Origin: Solwaraspora sp. WMMD406
GTDB lineage: Bacteria; Actinomycetota; Actinomycetes; Mycobacteriales; Micromonosporaceae
Assembly: GCF_029626025.1 (NCBI RefSeq)
Contig: NZ_JARUBF010000001.1
Coordinates: 4,744,001 to 4,808,000, forward strand
Direction: 5' to 3'
Length of the DNA: 64,000 nt
Both the position numbers and the translations under genes were made by a program. The notes beneath the pieces are model-generated. The model worked only from the letters and a program-made list of their open reading frames with translations, had not been told where the DNA came from and made no database searches. This document shows positions 9,303-16,687 of the stretch, one piece after another (position 1 is the stretch's first letter; each line of letters opens with the position of its first letter).

Positions 9303-10322
9303 ATGGAGAACGTCACGATGCCGACCCGGACCCTGGGCCGGGCCGGGCCGGCGGTTTCCGCGCTGGGGCTGGGCGCGATGGGCATGTCGGGTGACGGCTA
9401 CGGCCCGGCCGACCGGGCGGAGAGCATCGCCACCGTGCACGCCGCGCTGGACGCTGGCGTCACGCTGATCGACACTGGCGACTTCTACGGGGCGGGTCAC
9501 AACGAGTTGCTGCTCGCCGAGGCGCTGCGCGGCCGGGACCGGGACAGCTACCTGCTGAGTGTCAAGTTCGGTGGGCTGCGTACGCCGGACCACGGGTTCG
9601 GTGGGCAGGACAATCGCCCGGAGGCGGTACGGAACTTTGTGGCGTACTCGCTGACCCGGCTGGGCACCGACTGCATCGACATCTATCGTCCGGCCCGGCT
9701 GGATCCAGCGGTGCCGATCGAGGAAACGGTGGGTGCGATCAAGGAGTTGGTCGACGCCGGGTACGTCCGGCACATCGGCCTCTCCGAGGTCGACGCGGCG
9801 ACGATCCGTCGGGCGCACGCCGTACATCCGATCGTCGATCTGCAGATCGAGTACTCGCTGATCTCCCGCGCGGTGGAGGCCGAGGTCCTGCCCACCTTGC
9901 GGGAGCTGGCTATCGGCCTGACCGCGTACGGCGTGCTCGGCCGGGGGCTGATCTCCGGGCACTGGAGCACCGACTACACCGCCGGTCCCGGCGACTTGCG
10001 CGGGCTCGGTCTGATCCCCCGGTTCGCCGACGGAAACGTGGAGCACAACCTGGCCCTGGTGGAGGCGCTGCGCCGGGTCGCCGGGGCCAAGGGGTGCACC
10101 GTCGCCCAGTTGGCGATCGCCTGGGTGGCCGCGCAAGCTGCGGACATCGTCCCGCTGGTCGGCGCACGTACCCGGGAACGGCTGGCCGAGGCGTTGCCGG
10201 CGGCGCGGTTGCACCTCACCGCCGACGACCTCGCCGAGATAGAGCAGGCGGTGCCGAAGGGCTCGGCGCGGGGCGACCGCTATCCGTCGGCGTTCATGGC
10301 CAGCCTCGGCGTCGGTAACTGA
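9303..10322 (+). CDS. Aldo/keto reductase
   Basis: A 339-residue NADPH-dependent (beta/alpha)8-barrel oxidoreductase. Family features: LGRAGPAVSALGLGAMGMSG at the N-terminus, the catalytic aspartate in DTGDFYGAGHNE, the lysine in SVKFGG, and NADPH-binding segments near IVPLVGARTRERL. The tyrosine of the usual D-Y-K-H tetrad falls in FYG, as in the YajO/YhdN-like branch. The ATG at 9303 follows AAGGGAAC. It is divergent from the MmyB-like regulator, its probable controller. Its stop codon directly abuts a phosphotransferase remnant. Confidence 0.92.
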   Translation: MENVTMPTRTLGRAGPAVSALGLGAMGMSGDGYGPADRAESIATVHAALDAGVTLIDTGDFYGAGHNELLLAEALRGRDRDSYLLSVKFGGLRTPDHGFGGQDNRPEAVRNFVAYSLTRLGTDCIDIYRPARLDPAVPIEETVGAIKELVDAGYVRHIGLSEVDAATIRRAHAVHPIVDLQIEYSLISRAVEAEVLPTLRELAIGLTAYGVLGRGLISGHWSTDYTAGPGDLRGLGLIPRFADGNVEHNLALVEALRRVAGAKGCTVAQLAIAWVAAQAADIVPLVGARTRERLAEALPAARLHLTADDLAEIEQAVPKGSARGDRYPSAFMASLGVGN

Positions 10323-10609
10323 ACGAAGTCGTGACCAGGCGGTGAATCTGGTCGCTCCGCTGCTGTTGCGGCAGGCCGAACAGGAGCCAGGGCATCCGTT
10401 CCTGCGGGGCTACCGGTCGGCCGCCGGCGACGAGGCGGTCGATCTCGACGACGCGGCGGTACGTCGTCGACTGGCCCTTTACCGGATGCACCTCATACCT
10501 GGTGATGCTGGTGGAGATGCCGAGCCGGCAGATGACCGACCCGGCACGCTCGGAGTTCCTCACCGACCTGCTGATGCGGGAGCTCACCGCCGCGTCCGGC
10601 CGGGCTTAG
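10321..10609 (+). pseudogene. C-terminal remnant of an aminoglycoside-phosphotransferase-family protein, frameshifted
   Basis: Directly after the reductase stop, one frame reads RDQAVNLVAPLLLRQAEQEP then GHPFLRG and DLDDAAVRRRLALYRMHL. A shift near base 10490 is then needed to continue as YLVMLVEMPSRQMTDPARSE and FLTDLLMRELTAASGRA before the TAG at 10607-10609. I recall this sequence type as the C-terminal helical part of APH/choline-kinase-like phosphotransferases. The N-terminal two thirds with the catalytic HxD-N motif are absent. The final TAG lies inside the TTAG duplicated by the adjacent IS element. Non-functional. Confidence 0.7.
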
Positions 10610-10628
10610 TACTGCAACGGCGGGTCGT
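10610..10628 (+). repeat. IS left terminal inverted repeat
   Basis: 19 bp, TACTGCAACGGCGGGTCGT, an exact reverse complement of the right end; adjoins the TTAG target duplicate at 10606-10609. Confidence 0.95.
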
Positions 10629-10789
10629 GACTTATGGCGGTTCGAGTCGTTTGCGGTAGTGGGAGGCTTTCGCTTGAGCTTGCCTACGGCGGCGCCAGGT
10701 TGACCAGTGCAGCACGTGATCAGCTGCGGTACGCCCGATGAGGACGAGGTGGGCGAACAGGCGGCGGACCTCGTTGCTGCTCAGCGGGA

Positions 10790-11938
10790 TCAGGCTGCGC
10801 TCGCTTGGGGTGGTGCCCCCTTTGCGGCCTCGGCGGCGCGGGTGACGACGAGGAACGCGGCGGCGGCCATCGCGAGGGTGATGTGGGCGTACCAGGCGTC
10901 GTAGCGGCGGACCTGGTACTGGTCCAGGCCGACCTCGTTCTTCGCGGTCTGGAACGACTCCTCCACCGACCAGCGACTGCCGGCGACCCGCACCAACTCA
11001 CGCAGTCGGGTGCCGCGTCGGCCGAAGCAGACGTAGTAGGCGATCTCGCCAGGGTCGCTGATCGAGCGTCGGGCGAGGACCCAGCCGCGGCGGCCGTGGG
11101 CGAAGGTGCGCCGGATCGGTACCCGGGCCCAGTCGTAGCGGCGTGGCCCGCGCGCGCCATCACCGCACGACAGGCGCTGCCACGCGCCCGCACGCACCCT
11201 CGCGACCAGCTCATCGACACGCAGGGTGGTGCGCAGTCCGGAGGGCACCTCGTCGTCACAGCGGGTGGCCATCACATAGGCGATGTCCTGATCCTCCAGC
11301 CAGCCCCGCAGGCCCGGGTTCTGCCCGTAGGCCTCGTCCGCCGTGAACCACGAGAACGGCACCCGCGCCTCGATCGCCCGCTCCACCATGGCCTGTGCCT
11401 GCTGCGGCTTCGTGGCGAACCCCACCTCTTCCGGGATCGCCGCCGCCCGGCACCGGTCCCGGTCATCGGTCCACGACTTCGGCAGGTACAACTCCCGGTC
11501 GATCAACGCCCGACCCCGCGCCGTGGCGTAGCACAGGAACGTGCCGATCTGACAGTTCTCGGTCTTGCCCGCCGTGCCCGAGTACTGCCTCTGGACTCCC
11601 GCCGAGGCGCGGCCCTTCTTGATGAACCCGGTCTCATCGGCGACAAGCACCCCGGCCGGATCGCCGATCCGCTCCACGACGTAGTCGCGCACGTCATCGC
11701 GGACCGCGTCCCGGTCCCACGCCGCGCTGCACAACATGCCCTGCAACCCGTCCGGCGACACATGCCCAGCCTGCTCCGCGAGAGTCCACCCGTTCCGCCG
11801 CTCCAACGGCGCCAACAACCCCCGCACATACGCCCACGCCCGCCGCCGGGGCTCCACCCGCTCAAACCGATGTGCGAACCGGAAGAACAACTCCTCCAAC
11901 CCGGCATCCCACGACCCGACCACCTGCGCATCCACCAC
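10790..11938 (-). CDS. IS701-family DDE transposase
   Basis: A transposase of about 382 residues. The DDE catalytic elements are visible: the first aspartate in GVLVADETGFIKKG, the second in WFTADEAYGQNPGL, and the glutamate in the SRWSVEESFQTAKNEVGLDQYQVR helix. QYSGTAGKTENCQ between them is typical of IS701 transposases. The start is uncertain: the frame is open to a TTG at 11971 inside the terminal repeat, and the GTG at 11938 gives a usual N-terminus (VVDAQVVGSWDAGLEELF). It has no clear ribosome-binding site. No frameshift or stop interrupts it, so it is probably active. Confidence 0.92.
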   Translation of the reverse strand: MVDAQVVGSWDAGLEELFFRFAHRFERVEPRRRAWAYVRGLLAPLERRNGWTLAEQAGHVSPDGLQGMLCSAAWDRDAVRDDVRDYVVERIGDPAGVLVADETGFIKKGRASAGVQRQYSGTAGKTENCQIGTFLCYATARGRALIDRELYLPKSWTDDRDRCRAAAIPEEVGFATKPQQAQAMVERAIEARVPFSWFTADEAYGQNPGLRGWLEDQDIAYVMATRCDDEVPSGLRTTLRVDELVARVRAGAWQRLSCGDGARGPRRYDWARVPIRRTFAHGRRGWVLARRSISDPGEIAYYVCFGRRGTRLRELVRVAGSRWSVEESFQTAKNEVGLDQYQVRRYDAWYAHITLAMAAAAFLVVTRAAEAAKGAPPQASAA

Positions 11939-11955
11939 AGTCAACCAACGAACGA

Positions 11956-12858
11956 TCAGCAGCCGAAGCAACGACCCGCCGTTGCAGTATTAGGCGCGAG
12001 CCGCGCGTTCGGCATGTGGACCACGCGCAGGAACGCCGGGAGTCGCCACGGTCTCGGCCCGCTGATCACCACGTCACGGCGAAGCGCGGCGACGGCGGTG
12101 CTGGTCCGGCCGAACAGCATCAGGTTGAACCGGGCCGGCCGGAACCGTACCTGGACGTCGACGGGGTGGTCGGGGGGCGCGAGCCGGATCCGTCGGTCGC
12201 CGAGCACGATCGTCGCGGTCGGCGTGTACGCGGAGCGGAACCGCACCGCGATCGGTCGTTTCGGCATCGGCAGCGAGGTGTCGAGCAGCACGCCGTAGTC
12301 GTGGTGAAGCATGCCGAGGAAGAACTGGTCCCAGTAGAGGGCGGCGTGGTCGTCGGGGATCGGCCACGGGCGGCGTACCGCCCTCGCCATGTCCCAGCCG
12401 TGCACCAGCAGTTCGTTGACCAGGTGGGCGAGCACGCCGCAGACGGGGACCCGGGCGTCGCCGAGCCACGGCAGGGTGGTCTCCGGCGGCGTCCGGGTGG
12501 TGGCGACGAGGATCGCGTCGATCGCCTCGCCGAGCTGGTCGGCGAGGCGATCGGGGTCGCGCTCGGTGAAGTGCCGCAGGACGTGGTCGTTGACGTCGGC
12601 GACCGTGTCGACGTTCGTCGCGGGCAGGATCGTCTCGATGTCGGGTATCCGCACCGCCACGTCGCTGTCCTCGACGAGTGCGACGTAGAGCACCGCGATG
12701 CTGAGTACGTGCGCGGCCGAGTCGGCCACGGTCCACTCGCGGGTGGCCATGGCCGTCGGGTCGGTGCCGTCGGTCAGCAGCGTTCGGAACCTGTCCCCGG
12801 CGGCGCGTAACGCGGTCCGGGTGAGGGTCCAGCGGTGCGCGGGGACGGTGTAGGTCAT
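11956..12858 (-). CDS. Maleylpyruvate-isomerase-like DinB-superfamily protein, C-terminus replaced by IS sequence
   Basis: A 300-residue protein of the mycothiol-dependent maleylpyruvate isomerase N-terminal (MDMPI/DinB) type: a four-helix bundle with EWTVADSAAHVLSIAVLYVALVEDSD, histidines in HVLRHFTERD and a third in LAHLVNELLVHGWDMARA suited to metal or mycothiol chemistry. The C-terminal half is beta-rich and sterol-carrier-like (LGDRRIRLAPPDHPVDVQVRF). The last residues (NTATAGRCFGC) and the stop are encoded by the IS701 right end. Without the insertion the frame would end KPGRTRR in the phosphotransferase remnant. The substrate is unknown; probably still folded. Confidence 0.85.
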   Translation of the reverse strand: MTYTVPAHRWTLTRTALRAAGDRFRTLLTDGTDPTAMATREWTVADSAAHVLSIAVLYVALVEDSDVAVRIPDIETILPATNVDTVADVNDHVLRHFTERDPDRLADQLGEAIDAILVATTRTPPETTLPWLGDARVPVCGVLAHLVNELLVHGWDMARAVRRPWPIPDDHAALYWDQFFLGMLHHDYGVLLDTSLPMPKRPIAVRFRSAYTPTATIVLGDRRIRLAPPDHPVDVQVRFRPARFNLMLFGRTSTAVAALRRDVVISGPRPWRLPAFLRVVHMPNARLAPNTATAGRCFGC

Positions 12859-12909
12859 CTGGTCACCCTCGCACCGCCGCTGACAGGGGACTTCTCGCAG
12901 ATTGCGCGA

Positions 12910-13788
12910 TCAGGCGCCGTCGCGCGCGAGACGCCGCTGAGGTGTGCCCCGCCGGGCGGCGAACCGGGCAAGGGTCCGCAGCATGGTCCGCATGAACCAG
13001 TCGAAGCCGCGATCGGGCAGAATCCGTCGTACGGCCAGGATCGGCTTGGCACCGTTGCCGACGGCGTAGCGGGTCCGGGGCCGGCGGGCGCGTACCGCCT
13101 TGGCGACCGCGTCGGCCACCACCGAGGGCGGCGACGCCGGGCCGTCCTCGATGGAGAGAAAAGCCGCGCTGATGGCGGCTTGGTCGGCGTACGCGCCCTG
13201 ACCGGAGGTGGCGAGCAGGTGCCGGCCGGCGATGCCGGTCCATTCGGTGGCGATCGCGCCCGGCTGGATGACGATCACGTCGATGCCGAGTGGAGCGAGT
13301 TCCATCCGCATCGAGTCGCTGAGCCCTTCGACGGCGAATTTGGTGGCGTGGTACCAGCCGCCGAGCGGCTCGTGGATCTTCCCGCCCATGGACGAGATGT
13401 TGACGATGCGACCGCTGCCCTGCCGGCGCATCTGGGGCAGGACCAGCTGGGTCAGCCGGGCCAGGCCGAACACGTTCACGTCGAACTGCCGGCGAGCCTC
13501 GTCCAGGGGCACATCCTCGACCGCGCCGAAGGAGCCGTAGCCGGCGTTGTTGACCAGCACGTCCACCCGTCCGGATTCCGCCAGGACCTGCTTCACGAGG
13601 TCGACCAGTGCGGCGTCGTCGGTGATGTCGACCCGCACGGGCCGAATGCCGACCTCGGCCAACAGCGCGATCCGCTCCGTCCGGCGGGCGACGGCGTAGA
13701 CCTGGTAGCCCATGGCGCGCAGCTTGCGGGCGGTGGCTTCGCCGATGCCGGCGGAGGCGCCGGTGACGATGGCGACCTTATCGCTCAT
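12910..13788 (-). CDS. Short-chain dehydrogenase/reductase
   Basis: A 292-residue classical SDR with a Rossmann fold. The cofactor motif TGASAGIG is at residues 10-17, followed by NNAG, the catalytic serine in NISSMGG, and YHATK with the catalytic Tyr and Lys. ARRTERI after strand 2 suggests NADP(H). The C-terminal 70 residues (from SPPSVVADAVAKAVRARRPRTRYAVG) are the extended tail seen in SDRs that act on hydrophobic alcohols or ketones. It is divergent from a TetR regulator across a 99-bp gap with two palindromes, so it is probably the regulated gene. Substrate unknown. Confidence 0.9.
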   Translation of the reverse strand: MSDKVAIVTGASAGIGEATARKLRAMGYQVYAVARRTERIALLAEVGIRPVRVDITDDAALVDLVKQVLAESGRVDVLVNNAGYGSFGAVEDVPLDEARRQFDVNVFGLARLTQLVLPQMRRQGSGRIVNISSMGGKIHEPLGGWYHATKFAVEGLSDSMRMELAPLGIDVIVIQPGAIATEWTGIAGRHLLATSGQGAYADQAAISAAFLSIEDGPASPPSVVADAVAKAVRARRPRTRYAVGNGAKPILAVRRILPDRGFDWFMRTMLRTLARFAARRGTPQRRLARDGA

Positions 13789-13806
13789 GATCTCTCCCGA
13801 GAGGAG

Positions 13807-13828
13807 TATCCAACTGGTTAGTTAGATA
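13807..13828. promoter_or_regulatory. Candidate TetR operator proximal to the SDR gene
   Basis: A 22-bp imperfect palindrome, TATCCAACTGGTTAGTTAGATA, with 9 of 11 positions matching between half-sites. It lies 18 bp upstream of the SDR start. It shares the CCAACT half-site with the palindrome at 13856. Confidence 0.55.
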
Positions 13829-13855
13829 ATCGGCCCCGAGCCGTCCCGTTGTCAA

Positions 13856-13867
13856 CCAACTAGTTGG
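13856..13867. promoter_or_regulatory. Candidate TetR operator proximal to tetR
   Basis: A perfect 12-bp palindrome, CCAACTAGTTGG, 20 bp before the TetR ATG. With the related site at 13807-13828 it would let one repressor control both divergent genes. Confidence 0.55.
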
Positions 13868-13887
13868 ATCGGCGTAGGCTGGCCGGC

Positions 13888-14448
13888 ATGGCCCGCGACT
13901 CCACCGCCACCAAGCAGCGCATTCTCGACGCCGCCACCGTCGAGTTCGCCGCGTACGGGCTGGCCGGTGCCCGGGTCGATCGGGTGGCCGAGCGGGCGGG
14001 CGCCAACAAGCAGCTCATCTATGCGTACTTCGGCAGCAAGGAACGACTCTTCGACGCCACACTCGCCACCCACCTGGAGCACTTCATCGAGGCGGTGCCC
14101 TTCGACGCCGACGACCTGCCCGGCTACGCCACCGCGATGTTCGACTTCGGCATCCAGCACCCCGACCTGCTCCGGCTGCTGCGCTGGCACACCCTCGAAC
14201 GCCCGGGCGAGCTAGCCCGGATGGAGCAGGACCACGGCGCGACGCGGCGCAAGCTGACCGCGCTGGCCGAGGCCCAAGCCGCCGGCACCGTCGACGACAC
14301 CCTCGCACCGGCCGAACTGCTCGCCGTCATCCTGGCCATCGCCCAGGCCATCGACGACCCGGAGCCCGCCTCGACCGCCGTACGCCGCGCCAGCGTCGCC
14401 ACCGCCGTACGCCGCCTCGTCACCCCAGCAGGCGGCGCCGGACGGTGA
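13888..14448 (+). CDS. TetR/AcrR-family transcriptional regulator
   Basis: A 186-residue repressor. The helix-turn-helix is at residues 8-55 (TKQRILDAATVEFAAYGLAGARVDRVAERAGANKQLIYAYFGSKERLFDATL, abridged here to its key features: ARVDRVAERAG recognition region and IYAYFGSKE). The C-terminal ligand domain resembles the TetR_C group that contains PDLLRLLRWHTLER. The ATG at 13888 gives a normal N-terminus. It is divergent from the SDR with two shared palindromic sites in the gap, so autoregulation and control of the SDR are likely. Confidence 0.9.
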   Translation: MARDSTATKQRILDAATVEFAAYGLAGARVDRVAERAGANKQLIYAYFGSKERLFDATLATHLEHFIEAVPFDADDLPGYATAMFDFGIQHPDLLRLLRWHTLERPGELARMEQDHGATRRKLTALAEAQAAGTVDDTLAPAELLAVILAIAQAIDDPEPASTAVRRASVATAVRRLVTPAGGAGR

Positions 14449-14495
14449 CCGGTGTGCCGGACGACGTCGTCGGGCACGGGCGTCAGACCCGACGG

Positions 14496-15296
14496 TCAGA
14501 CGCGGCAGAGGATTTCGCCGTGCAGGATGGCGAACCAGCCGTCGGGCGCGTCCGCCCAACGACGCCAGCCGGCGGAGAGACGTTCCAGGTCGGCGGCGGT
14601 GGCGGTGCCGGCGGCGAGGACCTGGCGGGCCATCTCGGACGCGACGATCCGGTCCGCCCACATGGTCCCCCACCAGCGGCGATCCTCATCGGTGGCGTAA
14701 CACCAGACGGACGCTCCCGGGGTGATGTCGCTGAATCCGGCGGCCCGCGCCCAAGAGAGCAGCCGGCGTCCGGCGTCCGGTTCGCCGCCGTTGGCGCGGG
14801 CGGTCGCCCGGTAGAGCGCGAGCCATTCGTCGAGCTCGGGGACGGCGGGGTGCCAGGCGAACCGGTCGTAGTCACTGTCGCGGGCCGCGACGACACCGCC
14901 GGGTGTACAGACCCGGCGCATCTCGGCGAGCGCGCGGACCGGGTCGCCGACGTGCTGCAGGACCTGGTGTGCGTGGACCACGTCGAACGCGTCGTCGGGG
15001 AACGGCAGATCGTGGACGTCGGCGGTGGTGAAGTCGACGGTGGTGACGCCACGGGCTCGCGCCTCGGCACGGGACAGCGACAGGGCGTCGTCGGTGACCT
15101 CGGTGGCGGTGACGCGGCCGGGGGCGACGAGCGCGGCGAGGTCCATGGTGATGGTGCCGGGTCCGGCGCCGATGTCGAGCAACGTCTGTCCGGAACGCAG
15201 GTGCGGCAGCAGGTACGCCGCCGAGTTGTCGGCGGTACGCCACCGGTGGGAGCGCAGCACCGACTCGTGATGACCGTGCGTGTATACGGCTGACAT
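14496..15296 (-). CDS. SAM-dependent class I methyltransferase
   Basis: A 266-residue methyltransferase. Motif I, LLDIGAGPGT, binds the SAM methionine moiety. The acidic residue after strand 2 (ATEVTDDAL), DVHDLPFPDDAFDVVHAHQVLQHV and MRRVCTPGGVV form motifs II-III of the UbiE/COQ5-like group. The C-terminal 100 residues (RRWWGTMWADRI) form a substrate-binding cap. The ATG at 15296 has only a weak ribosome-binding site. Upstream lies an inverted repeat at 15320-15359 that probably regulates it. The methyl acceptor is unknown. Confidence 0.87.
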   Translation of the reverse strand: MSAVYTHGHHESVLRSHRWRTADNSAAYLLPHLRSGQTLLDIGAGPGTITMDLAALVAPGRVTATEVTDDALSLSRAEARARGVTTVDFTTADVHDLPFPDDAFDVVHAHQVLQHVGDPVRALAEMRRVCTPGGVVAARDSDYDRFAWHPAVPELDEWLALYRATARANGGEPDAGRRLLSWARAAGFSDITPGASVWCYATDEDRRWWGTMWADRIVASEMARQVLAAGTATAADLERLSAGWRRWADAPDGWFAILHGEILCRV

Positions 15297-15319
15297 GCCC
15301 CGACGATAAAGCACCCATC

Positions 15320-15359
15320 TCGTCATCTGAGAGAGATTTCTCTATATATGAGATGACGA
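15320..15359. promoter_or_regulatory. Nested inverted repeat upstream of the methyltransferase
   Basis: TCGTCATCT (15320-15328) is exactly inverted as AGATGACGA (15351-15359). The 22-nt spacer contains a second, smaller palindrome, GAGAGATTTCTCT. The stretch is AT-rich for this genome and begins 24 bp upstream of the start codon, so it probably overlaps the promoter. Its binding protein is not evident from the neighbours. Confidence 0.5.
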
Positions 15360-15408
15360 CTAGCGAGAACATCGACCGGTACGCCCCGGAGGCAATGTCT
15401 GTTCTGGC

Positions 15409-15448
15409 GTGATCCCGTACGGGGATCGTGATCCCCCAAGGGGATCAC
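15409..15448. repeat. Two adjacent GTGATCCC palindromes
   Basis: GTGATCCC-GTAC-GGGGATC (15409-15427) is followed directly by GTGATCCCC-CAA-GGGGATCAC (15428-15448), whose nine-base arms match perfectly. They lie 113-152 bp upstream of the methyltransferase start and about 85 bp downstream of the minus-strand HTH gene. They could be a tandem operator or a rho-independent-like hairpin pair. Confidence 0.6.
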
Positions 15449-15532
15449 GCGCGGAAGCAATACAGGTCCCCAGCCCTGGCATCAGGGTGGACGAGTGAGG
15501 ATTCAGACAGGTAACGCCAGCCGAGGACCGGG

Positions 15533-15730
15533 TCAGACCGCCCTGGGCGGCCGGTTCTCCCGGATCCACCGCTCCACGTCGGCCCGAAGCCAGACCGGCC
15601 CTTGCACCAGCCGGGCGACCGGATCGGGGAAGCCCTTGGACCGGCTCACCACGTATGCGCGCTGCTTGCTCACCGGCTTGTCCGGCGTGCCCAGCATCGC
15701 GCGCAGCTCCGAGGTTCCGACCAGATCCAT
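15533..15730 (-). CDS. Small AlpA/MerR-like DNA-binding protein
   Basis: A 65-residue protein with a winged helix-turn-helix look: LVGTSELRAMLG (helix-turn), SKQRAYVVSRSKGFPDPVARLVQGPVWLRADVERWIRENR. This is the AlpA/excisionase-type layout in which a small wing precedes a WxxxxVxxWI helix. The ATG at 15730 gives the compact domain; the longer open frame to 15943 overlaps the divergent gene antisense. It is divergent from an XRE-DUF5753 regulator with twin palindromes between them. Its target is unknown. Confidence 0.7.
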   Translation of the reverse strand: MDLVGTSELRAMLGTPDKPVSKQRAYVVSRSKGFPDPVARLVQGPVWLRADVERWIRENRPPRAV

Positions 15731-15748
15731 TGGCTCGACGCTAGGGAG

Positions 15749-15775
15749 TTGCCATAGGGCATTGCCTTTGGGCAA
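15749..15775. promoter_or_regulatory. Twin operator-like palindromes between two divergent regulators
   Basis: Two head-to-tail copies of TTGCC-N4-GGCA: TTGCCATAGGGCA (15749-15761) and TTGCCTTTGGGCAA (15762-15775). They abut and fill most of the 67-bp gap between the AlpA-like and XRE start codons. Spacing of about 13 bp between centres places them on nearly the same DNA face, as for cooperative dimers. Confidence 0.6.
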
Positions 15776-15797
15776 CAAATGCTTCACGCTATCGGGT

Positions 15798-16607
15798 ATG
15801 ACGGGCAGGGAACACGGCCGGCGGGCCGGTGGGACGGCGTTGCTGCGACGGCAGTTGGGGCGGTGGCTGACCGTGCTGCGGAACCAGGCCGGACTCTCCC
15901 AGGACGCCGCCGCCAACAGACTCGGGCGCGGCAGCAGCACCATCTGGCGGATCGAGGCCGGCGACGAGCGGACCCGCTGGAACGAAGCGGACGTGACGGC
16001 GATGTGTCAGCTCTACCGGGCCGACGACCGCACCCGGGAGCGGATTCTCGCCCTCGCGGCCGAGACGGGGCGCTCCAGTGAGGGCCGCTGGTGGCACGAC
16101 CAGACCGACGGGCTACCGGTCGCCGCCGACCCGTACCCGGTCTTCGAACAGTCCGCCACGGTCGTCCGTCACTACGCCCAGGAGGCGATCCCCGATCTGC
16201 TGCAGGCCCCCGAGTACGCCGAGGCGGTGCTGCGGCGACCGGCGGGATTACGCAGCGACGACGAGATCGCGGCCCGTCTCGACCAGTTGGCGGCGCGGCA
16301 TCGGCACCTGCTGACCCATCCGCACCCGCCCGCCGTACAGGTGATCGTCAACGAGGGCGCGCTGCGGCGTACCGCCGCCGGCGACGCCGCCACGACGCGA
16401 GCGCAACTCGACCACGCCGGGACCGGGCTGGTCCGGCTGACCACCGTGACCGGGACGATGTACCTCGACCGGCCGGCGCACGTCACCGCGTACGAACGGG
16501 TCTGGTCCGACCTCGCCGGCCGCGCCGTCGACGACCGAACCGGCCGCGCCGTCGACGAGCGTCTCGGCCGACGAGCAGACCAGCCGGTACGGGCGGTGAG
16601 CAGCTGA
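15798..16607 (+). CDS. XRE-family regulator with DUF5753 domain
   Basis: A 269-residue protein with a Cro/C1 helix-turn-helix (residues about 20-60, LGRWLTVLRNQAGLSQDAAANRLGRGSSTIWRIEAG in abridged reading: SQDAAANRLG is the turn and STIWRIEAG the recognition helix). The DUF5753 region follows (YAQEAIPDLLQAPEYAEAVLR, then HPPAVQVIVNEGALRR). DUF5753 regulators in actinomycetes often pair with a DUF397 protein, but none is next to this one, unlike the pair at 49.6-50.6 kb. Here the partner may be the divergent AlpA-like protein. The ATG at 15798 lies 22 bp after the twin palindromes, pointing to autoregulation. Confidence 0.88.
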   Translation: MTGREHGRRAGGTALLRRQLGRWLTVLRNQAGLSQDAAANRLGRGSSTIWRIEAGDERTRWNEADVTAMCQLYRADDRTRERILALAAETGRSSEGRWWHDQTDGLPVAADPYPVFEQSATVVRHYAQEAIPDLLQAPEYAEAVLRRPAGLRSDDEIAARLDQLAARHRHLLTHPHPPAVQVIVNEGALRRTAAGDAATTRAQLDHAGTGLVRLTTVTGTMYLDRPAHVTAYERVWSDLAGRAVDDRTGRAVDERLGRRADQPVRAVSS

Positions 16608-16662
16608 CATGGAAAGGCAACAGGGCAGCAAAGTGATCGAAACCACAGCGGCGTCTACTCCG

Positions 16663-16675
16663 TGGTGACTCACCA
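16663..16675. promoter_or_regulatory. Perfect palindrome before the guanidine riboswitch
   Basis: TGGTGACTCACCA, a perfect inverted repeat around a central C, extends to CCGT...ACGG with one unpaired base. It ends about 12 bp before the riboswitch aptamer, so it lies in the promoter/5' leader region. It may be an operator (for example for a GntR-type protein) or part of a leader hairpin. Confidence 0.4.
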
Positions 16676-16687
16676 ACGGTGAGGCGC

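Larger units (their letters stand above)
10610..11989. mobile_element. Complete IS701-family insertion sequence, 1380 bp, with TTAG target duplication
   Basis: The left end TACTGCAACGGCGGGTCGT (10610-10628) is exactly inverted at the right end (11971-11989), giving 19-bp perfect terminal repeats with weaker similarity beyond. Both sides are flanked by TTAG (10606-10609 and 11990-11993), which fits the YTAR target duplication known for the IS701 family. The element carries one full-length transposase on the minus strand and looks recent and intact. The roughly 160 bases between the left repeat and the transposase stop hold no gene. Confidence 0.95.

Noticed and set aside
10707-10904. Small plus-strand ORF inside the IS
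   Set aside because: Antisense to the transposase 3' end and the IS end; no start context or domain.
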